A stretch of 57,781 nucleotides of DNA from NCBI GenBank assembly GCA_903919145.1, contig CAIXGW010000053.1, forward strand, positions 1 to 57,781, read 5' to 3'. Positions 8,054 through 17,393 of the stretch are shown here, in pieces. Source of the stretch: an uncultured Myxococcales bacterium. GTDB taxonomy: Bacteria; Myxococcota_A; UBA9042. Made by a program: the position numbers and the translations under genes. Within the stretch, counting starts at the first letter, position 1; each line of letters begins with the position of its first letter. The notes below the pieces were generated by a model. The model made no database searches, was not told the DNA's origin, and worked only from the letters and a program-made list of their open reading frames with translations.

Positions 8054-10726
8054 CTAAAACTCGGCGCGCACGCCCACCGACGGGATGATGGGCAAGCCGG
8101 TGGCGTACTGCTGGCGCGAGGCATCGTAGTTGTACTGAACGTTCTCTGGATTTCCGCGGTTGTAGACGTTCTGCACGTCTAGATACAGGTTGAGCAGCCA
8201 GGAATCAAAGACAAACTTCTTGTCGACCCGGATGTCGAGCTGGTGGAAGCTGGGCAGACGGTCGCTGTTGGGCTCGGCCGAGGCCACGCGGGTGTAGGTG
8301 TCGATCTTTTCGTTGTAGACGGCGCTGACCACCGGGGTGATCGGATTGCCGGTAACCACGCGGAAGCGGGCGCCAATCTCCCAGTTGTCGGGCAGCTTGT
8401 AAGAGCCAAGGGCCGTCAGGATGTGCGTTTGGTCCCAGCCAAACAGCCGCTCTGGCTCGCCCGGCGCGTCAATGCGGGTAGCGCGCTGCAAAGTGTAGGC
8501 CAGCCAACCGAAGAACCGCCCGACCGGCTTGTGGCGCAGCAGCACCTCGGCGCCGATGATCCGCCCGGTGCCGGCGTTGATGGGCTGGGTGGGCAGCACG
8601 CTCTTGGGAAAGGTGATGAGATCGCGCAGTTCTTTGTTGAAAACCTGGATGTCGAGGTCCAGGGCATCCGACGCTTTCCACTCAAAGCCCAGCGCGGACT
8701 CATAGCTGCGGAAGGGCAAGAGCGATGGATTGCCAAAACCCTTGGCCAGTTCTTGGGGCTGAGCCCGCTGCACGGTCATGCCAGAAGAGCCCTTGAGCAG
8801 CCACTGCTTGTCAATGTTGTAGCGCACGTTCATCCGCGGGGTCAGGGCTTCGCCGCCAGAGGCCCCGCCAAACAAGTCCATGCGCACGCCGGGAACAACT
8901 TCCAGGTCCGGTCGCAGCTTGAAGATGGCGTCAAAGTGGGCCGACGGCGACACAAAGTAGCCGCCCTGCTCTGCCAAGACGCTGCGCGCGTTGGTCGGTG
9001 GGCCGCCGCCGCCGGTGCCGCGCTCTCCGGTGTTGGCGACCTGAGGGGCATAGACCGAGATGTCAAAGGGATTGCAGAAAATGTCCAGGCCGGGCCGCAA
9101 GATGACCGGGCCTTCGCCAATGGTGAAGTCCTGGCGCAGAGTGTACTCGCGGTTGGACAGCTCAAAGCGGAACAGCTCGCCAAAGCTGGCGTTGAGGCCG
9201 CCCAGAGTCGCGCCCAAGGTGGTGGTGGAGGTCCAGCCCTCGCCGCGGTGGCGCAGCACGCCGACCAGCGTGGCAAAAGACGTCACGGTTTCGATCTCGC
9301 CGCGGGCGGCGGGAAAAGCCGCTGGCGGATCCTTGAGCAGCGCGGTGAGGCGGTCATCGGTGCCAAAAAGGAACATCGTCAAGCTGGTGCGCGGGCTGAT
9401 GCGGTGGTCCAGCTTGAGCTGGTAGTCGTAGTAGGCGGGCGCCAGGGTGAACGGCAAGAGCTTGGCCACGGCGTCCAGGCCGAGCACCGCGTCGATGTAG
9501 GAGCGCCGAGCTGCAATCGCCAAGTTGGTGTCTTTGCTCAGCGGCCCTTTGACCAGAAAGCCGGTGTGGAACAGGTTGCTCTCTACATAGCCCGACCAGC
9601 GCTCTTCGTCGCGCGGGGCGGCCAAGCGAGCATTGATGAGGCCGCCGGTTTGGCGCCCGTAGCGCACCGGATAGCCGCCGGGATAGAAGTCGATGGACTC
9701 CAGCATGTCGGTGTTGATGATCGAGTAGATGCCGCCGAAGTGGTAGAGCAGCGGAATTCTTACACCTTCAACGTTGATGCTGGTGTCCTGCGGCGAGGAG
9801 CCGCGGACCACCAGTAGGCCAGAGCCGGCCGAACCGCGGGCCACGCCGGGCAGGTTCTGCACGACTTTGAAGGCGTCGCCCTGCACGCCGGGCACGCGCT
9901 GGATCTCCTCTACCCCCAGGCTGCGCCGCGCCACTTGGCCGGGCTCCGGTGGCGCCTCTGCTGTGGCCCGATAGACGGTGTAGGAAAGCCGCTCTGCGCG
10001 CAGCTTGACGGTGGCGGTCTTGCCATTGGCAATGGTCACCCGCTGGCGCAAGGGCTTGTGATCGGTGCCGGGAATCACCAGCTCAAAACTGCCGGGGCGC
10101 AGCAGGCCAAAGCGGAAGCGACCATCGCCATCGGTGACGGCCTCCGCGGCCAGCTCTGGGACGGCGACTGCGGTGCCAATGACTGGCCGGCCACTGCCGC
10201 GCTCGATGATCTGCCCTTCTAGGCTGGAGAAGCCGGATGGGGCCACCTCCAGCTCTCTGCGGTCAAAACGACCCTGAGAGCCGGCGGCACCGCGGCGCTC
10301 AGCGGCATAGCGCGGCGCAAACTGAAACCGATAACGGATGCGCACGGCTACAGCTTTTCCAGCTTGGCGGGCCGGAGAGAACACCAGCTTTGCCGCCGCC
10401 GCCAGGGCCGCGGCGTCAAAGTCGGGGCCCGCGGACTCGGCCACCGTCGCTTTCTTGACCTTGCCGTCGGCACCGATGTCCAGCTCGACAACAACACTGC
10501 CGCGCACCCCCTTGCCATCGAGATTGGCCGGATAGTCTGGTTCGACCGGAGCGATCAGCTGCGGATCAGCGATGGCTCCTGCCGCAGCTGGCTCAGCGGC
10601 CCCGGCCGCGCCTGAGCCGACCAGCGGCTGCCCGGCTAGCAGCGCCAGAGCCAAAGAAAGCGCCAGCCAAGGCTGCGCAGGCCGCGGCGCCCACGCGTGG
10701 GGGGGGGCCCCTTGGGGCTGCGTCAT
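8054..10726 (-). CDS. TonB-dependent outer-membrane receptor with N-terminal TonB-like domain
   Basis: 890 residues from ATG 10726 (AGGGG 3 nt upstream); GTG 10756 is an alternative start. A signal peptide is followed at about 50-140 by a TonB C-terminal-like domain ('DYPANLDGKGVRGSVVVELD', then 'ARQAGKAVAVRIRYRFQF'). Next come a carboxypeptidase-regulatory-like beta domain (about 165-250, 'GRFRFGLLRPGSFELVI') and the plug ('VPGVQGDAFKVVQNLPGVAR', 'LLVVRGSSPQDTSINVEG'). A long beta-barrel ends in Phe ('GVRAEF'), the usual signal for barrel insertion. Fusion of a TonB-type domain to a receptor is common in Myxococcota. The substrate cannot be told from sequence, and no uptake operon adjoins. 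Confidence 0.88.
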   Translation of the reverse strand: MTQPQGAPPHAWAPRPAQPWLALSLALALLAGQPLVGSGAAGAAEPAAAGAIADPQLIAPVEPDYPANLDGKGVRGSVVVELDIGADGKVKKATVAESAGPDFDAAALAAAAKLVFSPARQAGKAVAVRIRYRFQFAPRYAAERRGAAGSQGRFDRRELEVAPSGFSSLEGQIIERGSGRPVIGTAVAVPELAAEAVTDGDGRFRFGLLRPGSFELVIPGTDHKPLRQRVTIANGKTATVKLRAERLSYTVYRATAEAPPEPGQVARRSLGVEEIQRVPGVQGDAFKVVQNLPGVARGSAGSGLLVVRGSSPQDTSINVEGVRIPLLYHFGGIYSIINTDMLESIDFYPGGYPVRYGRQTGGLINARLAAPRDEERWSGYVESNLFHTGFLVKGPLSKDTNLAIAARRSYIDAVLGLDAVAKLLPFTLAPAYYDYQLKLDHRISPRTSLTMFLFGTDDRLTALLKDPPAAFPAARGEIETVTSFATLVGVLRHRGEGWTSTTTLGATLGGLNASFGELFRFELSNREYTLRQDFTIGEGPVILRPGLDIFCNPFDISVYAPQVANTGERGTGGGGPPTNARSVLAEQGGYFVSPSAHFDAIFKLRPDLEVVPGVRMDLFGGASGGEALTPRMNVRYNIDKQWLLKGSSGMTVQRAQPQELAKGFGNPSLLPFRSYESALGFEWKASDALDLDIQVFNKELRDLITFPKSVLPTQPINAGTGRIIGAEVLLRHKPVGRFFGWLAYTLQRATRIDAPGEPERLFGWDQTHILTALGSYKLPDNWEIGARFRVVTGNPITPVVSAVYNEKIDTYTRVASAEPNSDRLPSFHQLDIRVDKKFVFDSWLLNLYLDVQNVYNRGNPENVQYNYDASRQQYATGLPIIPSVGVRAEF

Positions 10727-10840
10727 CGACCCCTGACTGTGACACCGCTTGACCACCTGCCACCTTGCTCCCGGCGTGCGCCGGCAATAGAAGTACGGAC
10801 CTGTAAACCTGCCCCGTCTGTGGGATGAAGCGATGCGCCG

Positions 10841-11299
10841 CTAGGATGCGCCAGTGGATCCAAAACCGCCGGTGCCGCGCTGACTGTTCGCCAGAGCTGT
10901 CTGCTCGGCAAACTGCGCCTGCGGTGCGGCCGCCAGCACCAATTGAGCGATCCGGTCGCCGCGGGCCACCACCACGGGCTCGCTGCCCAAATTAACCAGT
11001 AAAATGGCGACCTCGCCGCGATAGTCGCTGTCGATGGTGCCGGGCGCGTTCAGCACCGTCAGGCCGTGGCGCAGCGCCAGCCCTGATCGCGGCCGGACCT
11101 GGATCTCCCAGCCGGCCGGCACGTGCAGGGCCAGGCCAGTGGGGATCGCGGCGCGCTGCAGAGGAGCCAGCTCGACAGAATGCTCCATGGCTGCAACCAC
11201 ATCGGCGCCGGCAGCACCGGGCGTCATGTAGCGCGGCAGCGGCAGATCGCCGTCGCGGACCGGCTCGAGGCGCAAAACTTGGACTACTGGTGCGGTCAT
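10841..11299 (-). CDS. dut: Deoxyuridine 5'-triphosphate nucleotidohydrolase (dUTPase)
   Basis: 152 residues, the standard length of trimeric dUTPase, which hydrolyses dUTP to dUMP and PPi. The family motifs appear in order: motif 1 'AGAADVVAA'-like (seen as 'PGAAGADVVAAM'), motif 2 'PRSGLALRHGLTVLNAPG', motif 3 'GTIDSDYRGEV' with the catalytic Asp, motif 4 'RGDRIAQLVL', and the C-terminal Gly-rich motif 5 'RGTGGFGSTG'. ATG 11299 follows a GGGG-containing leader. It is divergent from the beta-propeller lipoprotein gene. All catalytic features look intact. Confidence 0.95.
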   Translation of the reverse strand: MTAPVVQVLRLEPVRDGDLPLPRYMTPGAAGADVVAAMEHSVELAPLQRAAIPTGLALHVPAGWEIQVRPRSGLALRHGLTVLNAPGTIDSDYRGEVAILLVNLGSEPVVVARGDRIAQLVLAAAPQAQFAEQTALANSQRGTGGFGSTGAS

Positions 11300-11466
11300 C
11301 GCTAGTGCCCCCCGGGTGCTTGACGCGCACGGTGTACCCGATCTCGCCTGATGGCGCTACCCGCCAGGCTGGCTGCAGCGGCGGCGGCGTTGCTCCATGG
11401 ACTCGGATTGCGCAGCACTGCAACAGTCGGACGGGCAGATGGTTGGTTCTGTGCGAAAAAATGGGC

Positions 11467-11495
11467 TTGCAAGTAAGAGGCGTGCAGCGTAGTTT
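11467..11495 (+). promoter_or_regulatory. Candidate promoter for the propeller lipoprotein gene
   Basis: TTGCAA (11467-11472) and TAGTTT (11490-11495) are separated by 17 nt, in the 260-nt divergent region between dut and the lipoprotein gene. The TSS would leave a leader of about 60 nt before ATG 11560. Spacing is ideal, but each box matches consensus only moderately. Confidence 0.35.
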
Positions 11496-11559
11496 GCGAC
11501 TGTCTGCCACTGCGAACTTTAGACAGAAGTGGACCATTGGTGGACCGGGGAGGTTCTTT

Positions 11560-13830
11560 ATGTACCGGCAACTTCAGCCATTGCGGGTCGCGAGACGGCC
11601 ACTGACCTGGATAGCTGCGCTGCTGATTGTGGCGGCAGCGGCTGGCTGCAGCAACAACAGCGCTGGAAACGGCAGCCAGGCCACCGGCAGCGGCGGCGGC
11701 GGCTTTGCCCTGCCCGGCTCCAAAGATGGCTTTGGCAGCAGCTCTGACGTGCAGGTGCCCAAGAAGGACATCGCCCAGAGCCAGCCCGACGCCCAGCAGA
11801 CCGGCAGCGACGACGCTGCGGTCGGCCAGGACGGCGATCCCGCCGGCGAGGATGCCCAGACGGGTACAGACGACGCTCAAGCGGGCGCCGAGGACTCGCT
11901 GCCCGGGACTGACGACGCACAGCCTGGCAGTGACGATGCAGAACCCGGCGCCGACACAGAACCCGGCTCAGACACAGAACCCGGCTCAGACGCTGAGAGT
12001 TCTGCCGACGCCCCGCCCTCTTGCCTGACCGACGACGACGGCGACGACTACGGCCTGGGCTGCCCCAACGGCGAAGACTGCGACGACTTGAACCCCAACT
12101 TTACGGTGACTTGCCCAGACTGCAGCAAGCCAGGGGTGCCCGGCTGCCTGTGCAAGGCCACCGAAAAACCCGTCAGCTGCTACAGCGGCGACCCGGCTAC
12201 CAAGGGCAAGGGCGTGTGCGCGGCGGGCAGCCACCAGTGCAAGAATGGATTTTGGAGCGAGTGCCTGGGCGAGGTTATGCCCGACCCAGAGAAGTGCGAC
12301 AGCAAAGACAATGACTGCGACGGCGAGACCGACGAGGGCGTCAAGTCCAGCTGCGGCACCTGCGACCTGACCTGCAACGAGCAGAAGATCGGCGCCACCA
12401 GCGCCAGCAAGTGGAACCTGAACAGCGAGAACTCGACCGGCCTTGGCTTGGATCCCATGGGCAACGTGGTGCTGGACTCCAGCCAGATCTCGCTCAACCT
12501 CAAGTACATCTGGATTGCCAACTCGCCGCAGAACACCGTCTCCAAGCTGGACTGCAAAACGGGCAAGGAGGTGGGGCGCTACATGGTGTGCCCGGACCCG
12601 TCGCGAACCTCGGTCGACCTCGACGGCAACGTGTGGGTAGGCTGCCGCGGCGACGGCGCTGTGGCCAAGATCATGGCGGAGAAGCAGAACTGTATCGACA
12701 AGAACGGCAACGGCATCATCGACACATCGGCGGGCAGCGCCACGTCTTGCGGCAGTGCCGGCTGCGACGAGTGCGTCAAGTTTATTGTCAACCCAGGCAA
12801 AGGCCCCTATGCGCGGGCCGCAGGCGTCGACAAAGACAACCACGTGTGGATCGGCTACTACAACAGCTCGACGCTGGTGCGCCTCGAGCCGACCGCTGGC
12901 AAGACCGTGGAGTCGGTGGCCCTGGGCTGCAATCCCTACGGTTTGGTGATCGACCAGAAAGGCATTGTGTGGCTGCAGGGCGTCGGCTGCGGGTCGCTCA
13001 TCCGCTTTGACCCCGTCACCAAGCAGCTGGACAAGTCCAGCAACATGCCCGCGCTGAAGTATCCCGCTGGCGCCTATGGCATCAATGTCGACAAGTTTGG
13101 CAGGATCTGGGTGGCCAGCGGCAACAGTGCCAGCGCCTTTGACCCCAAGACCATGAAGTGGACGGTGGTCAACATGGGCAAGGGAGGCGGTCGCGGGTTG
13201 GCCACCTCCAATGACGGCTTTATCTATCCGGCGCTGGACGGCTCTGGCGGCGCCATGAAGATCGATGGCAACGTCGACCCACCGCAAGTGGTTGGCTTTA
13301 TCAAGGGCGGCGGCAGCCCGGTGGGCGCGGCGCTGGACTACGACGGCTATGTATGGGTCGTCAACCAGGGCGGCAGCAGCGCTTCCAAACTGGATCCCAA
13401 CACCATGACGGCCGTGGGCACCTACCCGGTGGGCTCATCGCCGTACACCTACTCGGACATGACCGGCTATACGCTGAACTATTTCACGGCGCCCAAGGGG
13501 CAGTACAGCACGGTGTTCTTTGGCGGCCTGACCTACAACCCGGTGACGACCACCCAGCCCAAGCAGGTGTGGCAGACCATCTCGGCCGAGGCGGACCTGC
13601 CAGAGGGCACTGCGCTGCGCATCCGCCTGCGCGCCGGCAACACCAAGACTGAGCTGGAAGCTGCCAAGTGGAGCGAGCCGATTGACTTTCCGCCGGCGCT
13701 GTTTCCGTACAATGTCGCCACTCTTGGCATTGTGGGCAACCTGCTGCAGGTCGAAGTGGGCCTGACCACCAAAGACAAGAAGGTCACGCCGGTGCTCAAG
13801 TCGCTGTCGGCCAAGTCCAAGCTGATGTAG
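11560..13830 (+). CDS. MopE-motif lipoprotein with streptogramin-lyase-like beta-propeller
   Basis: 756 residues from ATG 11560, with GGGGAGG exactly 6 nt upstream. The lipoprotein signal has lipobox 'AAAGC' at about residue 30. An acidic Asp/Glu/Gly/Pro linker follows, containing tandem 'PGSDTE' units encoded by an 18-bp DNA repeat near 11953-11992. A Cys-rich part follows with 'DGDDYGLGCPNGEDCDDLNP' and MopE motif 'CDSKDNDCDGETDEG'. From about residue 280 there are propeller blades of the Vgb/NHL type: 'VWVGCRGDGAVAKI', 'HVWIGYYNSSTLVRLEP', 'GIVWLQGVGCGSLIRFDP', 'GRIWVASGNSASAFDP'. It is probably an outer-membrane-anchored surface protein. No lyase catalytic assignment is justified. Confidence 0.88.
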   Translation: MYRQLQPLRVARRPLTWIAALLIVAAAAGCSNNSAGNGSQATGSGGGGFALPGSKDGFGSSSDVQVPKKDIAQSQPDAQQTGSDDAAVGQDGDPAGEDAQTGTDDAQAGAEDSLPGTDDAQPGSDDAEPGADTEPGSDTEPGSDAESSADAPPSCLTDDDGDDYGLGCPNGEDCDDLNPNFTVTCPDCSKPGVPGCLCKATEKPVSCYSGDPATKGKGVCAAGSHQCKNGFWSECLGEVMPDPEKCDSKDNDCDGETDEGVKSSCGTCDLTCNEQKIGATSASKWNLNSENSTGLGLDPMGNVVLDSSQISLNLKYIWIANSPQNTVSKLDCKTGKEVGRYMVCPDPSRTSVDLDGNVWVGCRGDGAVAKIMAEKQNCIDKNGNGIIDTSAGSATSCGSAGCDECVKFIVNPGKGPYARAAGVDKDNHVWIGYYNSSTLVRLEPTAGKTVESVALGCNPYGLVIDQKGIVWLQGVGCGSLIRFDPVTKQLDKSSNMPALKYPAGAYGINVDKFGRIWVASGNSASAFDPKTMKWTVVNMGKGGGRGLATSNDGFIYPALDGSGGAMKIDGNVDPPQVVGFIKGGGSPVGAALDYDGYVWVVNQGGSSASKLDPNTMTAVGTYPVGSSPYTYSDMTGYTLNYFTAPKGQYSTVFFGGLTYNPVTTTQPKQVWQTISAEADLPEGTALRIRLRAGNTKTELEAAKWSEPIDFPPALFPYNVATLGIVGNLLQVEVGLTTKDKKVTPVLKSLSAKSKLM

Positions 13831-13942
13831 CCCCTTGGGCCTGGAGCGCTTTGCAGTAGTTCACACGCCGCGAGCGCTGCCTTGACACAGACCAGCTATG
13901 CTGTGCACGAGCCGCGGTCGAACTGGACCGAAAGGGGGCGCC

Positions 13943-14647
13943 GTGCAAGTGCTGCTCATTGACGACGATGCCAAGCTGCCAGAGCTGCTGGGCCCGTACC
14001 TGGCGCCCCACGGCGTTACCCTTCACTACGCGCCGGATGGGCCGCGCGGGCTGGTGGCTGCCGAGTCGCGTACTTTTGACGCGATCCTGCTAGACGTGAT
14101 GATGCCGGGCATGGATGGGCTGGAGGTGTGCCGCCGGCTGCGCGCCAAGTCCAGCGTGCCGATCGTGATGCTGACGGCCCGCGGCGACGAAGCCGACCGG
14201 GTGGTGGGCCTAGAGCTCGGCGCCGACGACTACGTGCCAAAACCTTTTGGGGCCAGAGAGTTGCTGGCTAGACTGCGGGCCGTGCTGCGTCGGGCCCGCC
14301 CCGAAGTCCAGGCAGAGAAGCTGCAGATTGGCCAGCTGAGCGCCGATGTGCCGGGACGGGTGGCCTCGCTTCGCGGCGAGGTGCTGGACCTGACCGGGCT
14401 GGAGTTTGACATGCTGGTGGCGCTGATGCGCCGCGCCGGGCGGGTGGTGCCGCGCGACTCGCTGCTGGCCGAGGCCGGCAGGGCCGATGTCGCCGTGGGC
14501 GAGCGAACCGTGGATGTCCACATCAGCCACCTGCGGGCCAAGCTGGGAGACGATCCAAAAAATCCAAGCATTATCAAGACAGTGCGTGGCGTTGGCTACG
14601 TCCTGGCCAGAGACGGCCTGGCGCTGGCCCATCTGGTAGTGCCTTGA
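13943..14647 (+). CDS. OmpR/CpxR-family response regulator
   Basis: 234 residues from GTG 13943, with AAGGGGG 5 nt upstream; earlier in-frame codons have no site. The receiver domain (1-115) has the acidic pair 'IDDD', phospho-acceptor Asp in 'ILLDVMMPGMDG', Thr/Ala in 'MLTARGD' and Lys in 'YVPKPFG'. The C-terminal winged helix (about 135-230) has 'LTGLEFDMLVALMRRAGRVV' and ends in the 'IKTVRGVGYVLA' wing typical of OmpR. It overlaps the following kinase gene by 4 nt, forming a two-component operon. It is probably a DNA-binding envelope-stress or sensory regulator. Confidence 0.93.
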   Translation: MQVLLIDDDAKLPELLGPYLAPHGVTLHYAPDGPRGLVAAESRTFDAILLDVMMPGMDGLEVCRRLRAKSSVPIVMLTARGDEADRVVGLELGADDYVPKPFGARELLARLRAVLRRARPEVQAEKLQIGQLSADVPGRVASLRGEVLDLTGLEFDMLVALMRRAGRVVPRDSLLAEAGRADVAVGERTVDVHISHLRAKLGDDPKNPSIIKTVRGVGYVLARDGLALAHLVVP

Positions 14648-15954
14648 GCAAGCGCGGCGCGTCGCCTATCGACAGGCTGCGGCGGACGCTGGGGGCGCGG
14701 CTGCAGCGGCGCTTGTTTGTGTGGTTTGCGCTGACGATGCTGGCGACGGCGGTGTTTGCCGTTTCGATGACCTGGCTGGTCGGGCGGCTGCTGCGGCCAG
14801 AATTCAGCGGCGGGATGGAGAGGCCGCGGCGGTTTTTTGCCCATCAGCTGGCCCGGGTCTGGGACACGCCGGCCGAGCGCGACGCGCTGGTGCACGCGCT
14901 GGCGACCGAGCTGGATACGGGCGTCAGTATCCGCGATACCCAGGGCCGCCTGCTGCGGCATGTTGGGAAAGAATGCAGCAATCCCAAGGGGATGGTTGAT
15001 GCAGTTCGCAGAGGCGATCAGGTGCTGGGGCAGCTGGAGATGTGCCCCCACCACGGCCCGCCGCGGCCGCTGCTGCTGACCGGCGCGCTGGCGCTGGTGG
15101 CCCTGTGGGCAGCGGCGGGGCTGCTGGCGCGGCGGCTGTCGCGGCCTCTAGAGGACGTGGCCAGAATCGCTGAGCAAATCGCTGAAGGAAACCTGCAGAT
15201 CGCGGCGCAACCCCTGGTGGGTGGGCGGCACAGCCAAGACGAAGTGGCGGTAGTCGGCGACGTGCTGCGCCAGATGGCCGCTCGCGTCGACAAGCAGCTG
15301 CGCGACCAGAGAGAGCTGCTGGCGGCGGTGAGCCACGAGCTGCGCACCCCGCTGGGTCACTTGCGGCTGGTGGTCGACAGCTGGCGGCAAAACCCCCATC
15401 CGGAGCCCAAGCTGCTGGATCAGGCCGAGCGCGAGCTGCAGGACCTCGACAGCCTGGTGGGCCAGCTGTTGGCCAATGCGCGGCTGGAGTTCCGCGAGCT
15501 GCGGCTGCAGCGCCTGGCGGCCGTGGACCTGGCCATAGAAGCCCTGGAGCGCGCCAGCCTGGACCCAACGCTGCTGGAGGTACAGGGCGAAAACCTGTGG
15601 GTCCAGGCGGATCCAGCGCTGCTGCAGCGGGCGATAGCCAACCTGATCGACAATGCCCGCAAGCACGGCGGCGGTGCGGTGGCTCTGCGGCTGTACCGGC
15701 TGGGCGAGCGCTTGCACCTGGAGGTCCAGGACGACGGACCGGGCTTTGCCAATGGCGAAGAGCTAAACGCCTTTGCTCCTTTTACCGGGGCCGGCCATCG
15801 CGCCGAGTCATTGGGGCTGGGCCTGCACCTGGTAGAGAGGATCGCCCAGGCCCACGGCGGCAGCGCCTACGCCCGCAATGCCGAAGAGCGCGGGGCTGTA
15901 GTGGGCTTTGAGCTGGGTCTGGCGCCAGAGCTGCCTGGCCGATCAGCCGTTTAG
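14644..15954 (+). CDS. Membrane sensor histidine kinase, partner of the upstream regulator
   Basis: 436 residues; TTG 14644 overlaps the regulator's stop as TTGA, indicating coupled translation. TM1 is at about 22-45 and TM2 at about 140-162, enclosing a ~95-residue periplasmic sensor. HAMP follows ('LARRLSRPLEDVARIAEQIA'), then the HisKA box 'AVSHELRTPLGHLRLVV' with the phospho-His, and HATPase_c boxes N 'ANLIDNARKHG', G1 'QDDGPGFA' and G2 'LGLGLHLVERI'. This is CpxA/EnvZ-like organisation. The last 12 nt overlap the 3' end of the convergent flavoprotein gene. Confidence 0.92.
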   Translation: MSKRGASPIDRLRRTLGARLQRRLFVWFALTMLATAVFAVSMTWLVGRLLRPEFSGGMERPRRFFAHQLARVWDTPAERDALVHALATELDTGVSIRDTQGRLLRHVGKECSNPKGMVDAVRRGDQVLGQLEMCPHHGPPRPLLLTGALALVALWAAAGLLARRLSRPLEDVARIAEQIAEGNLQIAAQPLVGGRHSQDEVAVVGDVLRQMAARVDKQLRDQRELLAAVSHELRTPLGHLRLVVDSWRQNPHPEPKLLDQAERELQDLDSLVGQLLANARLEFRELRLQRLAAVDLAIEALERASLDPTLLEVQGENLWVQADPALLQRAIANLIDNARKHGGGAVALRLYRLGERLHLEVQDDGPGFANGEELNAFAPFTGAGHRAESLGLGLHLVERIAQAHGGSAYARNAEERGAVVGFELGLAPELPGRSAV

Positions 15955-17283
15955 GCCCAAGGACGTGCGCGCGGACTGGTAGCCGTCCCACATCGCGTCT
16001 TCCATGGAGCTGTAGACCCACGCGCCATAGCGCCCCAGAGAGGCCACGCCCGCCGCGCGCAGATACGGCAGAATCGCTTCTTTGGCCGGGAAGTAGTGCT
16101 CGTCAAACACCACGTAGCCGTACTTCAGGTGGCGGATCTCTTCGACCTCGATCTCTTCTACGCTATCTAACCAGCCGCGCTCGCTAAGGAATTTCCGAAC
16201 GGCTTGCTTGACTTCTTGGTCGCTCTCGCGGGCGTTGGCGGCGACTTCGACGTAGAGGCTCGACTTGCCGGCTGGGGCCAGGCTTGGCACGGCGTTGGAA
16301 AAAGAGCCAATCCGGTAGAAGGGGTAATGGGGCTCTGGGATGTAGAGCCACTGGACATCTCCCAGCACATCGGATCGGGCGATGCCCAGGTTGATGTAGC
16401 GCAGGGACGTGCAGCGCAGACGGGTCGCCGCCTCAGTCACGGAGGCGGGCAGATCGGCGATCAGGCCCAGCAGCTCTGGCAGCGGCAGGGACGAGACCAG
16501 ATGTTCCCACTGAACGTGGGTACCGTCGCTCAAGGTGCAGGTCTTGGCGACCAGGTCGATGGCCACCGGGGTGGTCTCTAGGCGGATCTGCTGCGGAGAC
16601 AAAGGCTTGGCGATGGCCTTGGCGAACGTCTCAATGCCGCCAGTGCGCGGATAGACAAAGGTGGCGTTGTAGCCGGCCTGGTCGTCGATCATGCCCAGGG
16701 CACCGGCGGCGATCTGCGACAGGTTGGGGCGCGGCAGAAAGCGGCTGCACCAATCGGCGGTGATCTCTTCTGGCGCGCAGCCCCACAGCTTGGTGTTGTA
16801 GGGCACCATGAAGCGCTCGGTGATGCCGCGGCCAAAGCGCTGCAGACAGAAGTCGCGAAAATTAGTGGGCGGTTGATGCTCGCCACGGGCTTCGGCCAGG
16901 GCGGCCTCCACAGCGCCCATAAGACATTCATGGGCCACGTCCAGCGGCAGGCCGTGAAGATTCTGCTGGAAAGGAAAGGGGGTCATCGCCCCGTGCGACC
17001 AGATCCGCGAGCGGCGGGCGACCCGCAGCATCTCATCGCCCATCACCTGGGCCACCATCGCCTTCATCTCTGGATGGCGCAGGTGCAGCCAGTGGCCGGT
17101 GTGGTCAAAATGGTAGCCGTGCAGCACCTCGGTGCGGGTCAAGCCGCCAACCCGCTGGTCTTTTTCTATCAGCAGCCAGCTGGGCTCGGCCACGCCGGCG
17201 TCGCGGGCAAGCTGGCCAAGAAACCACGCCGTAGACAGGCCGGTGAGCCCGCCGCCGAGGATCAGGGTATTGACAGCAATCAA
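15943..17283 (-). CDS. FAD-dependent UDP-galactopyranose mutase / protoporphyrinogen-oxidase-like flavoprotein
   Basis: 446 residues; TTG 17283 has AGAGG about 5 nt upstream. The N-terminal Rossmann motif 'LILGGGLTGLSTAWFLG' and 'EKDQRVGGLTRTEVLHGYHF' mark FAD binding. 'GAMTPFPFQQNLHGLP' and 'MVPYNTKLWGCAPEEIT' match the UGM-like branch of NAD(P)-binding amine oxidase-type proteins, and the C-terminus 'ASLGRYGAWVYSSMEDAMWD' matches the FAD-binding end of that branch. Likely roles are sugar-nucleotide or polysaccharide-linked redox chemistry. Without neighbours from such a pathway the substrate is undetermined. The family is confident, the specific reaction is not. Confidence 0.82.
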   Translation of the reverse strand: MIAVNTLILGGGLTGLSTAWFLGQLARDAGVAEPSWLLIEKDQRVGGLTRTEVLHGYHFDHTGHWLHLRHPEMKAMVAQVMGDEMLRVARRSRIWSHGAMTPFPFQQNLHGLPLDVAHECLMGAVEAALAEARGEHQPPTNFRDFCLQRFGRGITERFMVPYNTKLWGCAPEEITADWCSRFLPRPNLSQIAAGALGMIDDQAGYNATFVYPRTGGIETFAKAIAKPLSPQQIRLETTPVAIDLVAKTCTLSDGTHVQWEHLVSSLPLPELLGLIADLPASVTEAATRLRCTSLRYINLGIARSDVLGDVQWLYIPEPHYPFYRIGSFSNAVPSLAPAGKSSLYVEVAANARESDQEVKQAVRKFLSERGWLDSVEEIEVEEIRHLKYGYVVFDEHYFPAKEAILPYLRAAGVASLGRYGAWVYSSMEDAMWDGYQSARTSLGLNG

Positions 17284-17393
17284 GGCGACCTCTGGAAGCT
17301 GAGCTGCAATGGCAGCAAGGAGAGGCAGGGGGGCAGCACCCTGCGCGAGCCGGCTCTATTGTGTGCGACGCAATCCAGCGAAGGGAGCCAGGC

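Noticed and set aside
7720..8124. N-terminal extension of the upstream cNMP-domain gene
   Set aside because: Low-complexity residues overlapping a good promoter; TTG 7719 has an excellent ribosome-binding site and starts at the domain boundary.
8243..9817. 524-residue plus-strand frame opposite the TonB receptor
   Set aside because: Low-complexity, no start signal, and the minus strand carries an unmistakable receptor.
13882..13910. TTGACA box upstream of the response regulator
   Set aside because: A perfect -35 hexamer, but no acceptable -10 at 15-19 nt (the TATGCT nearby is only 9 nt away).
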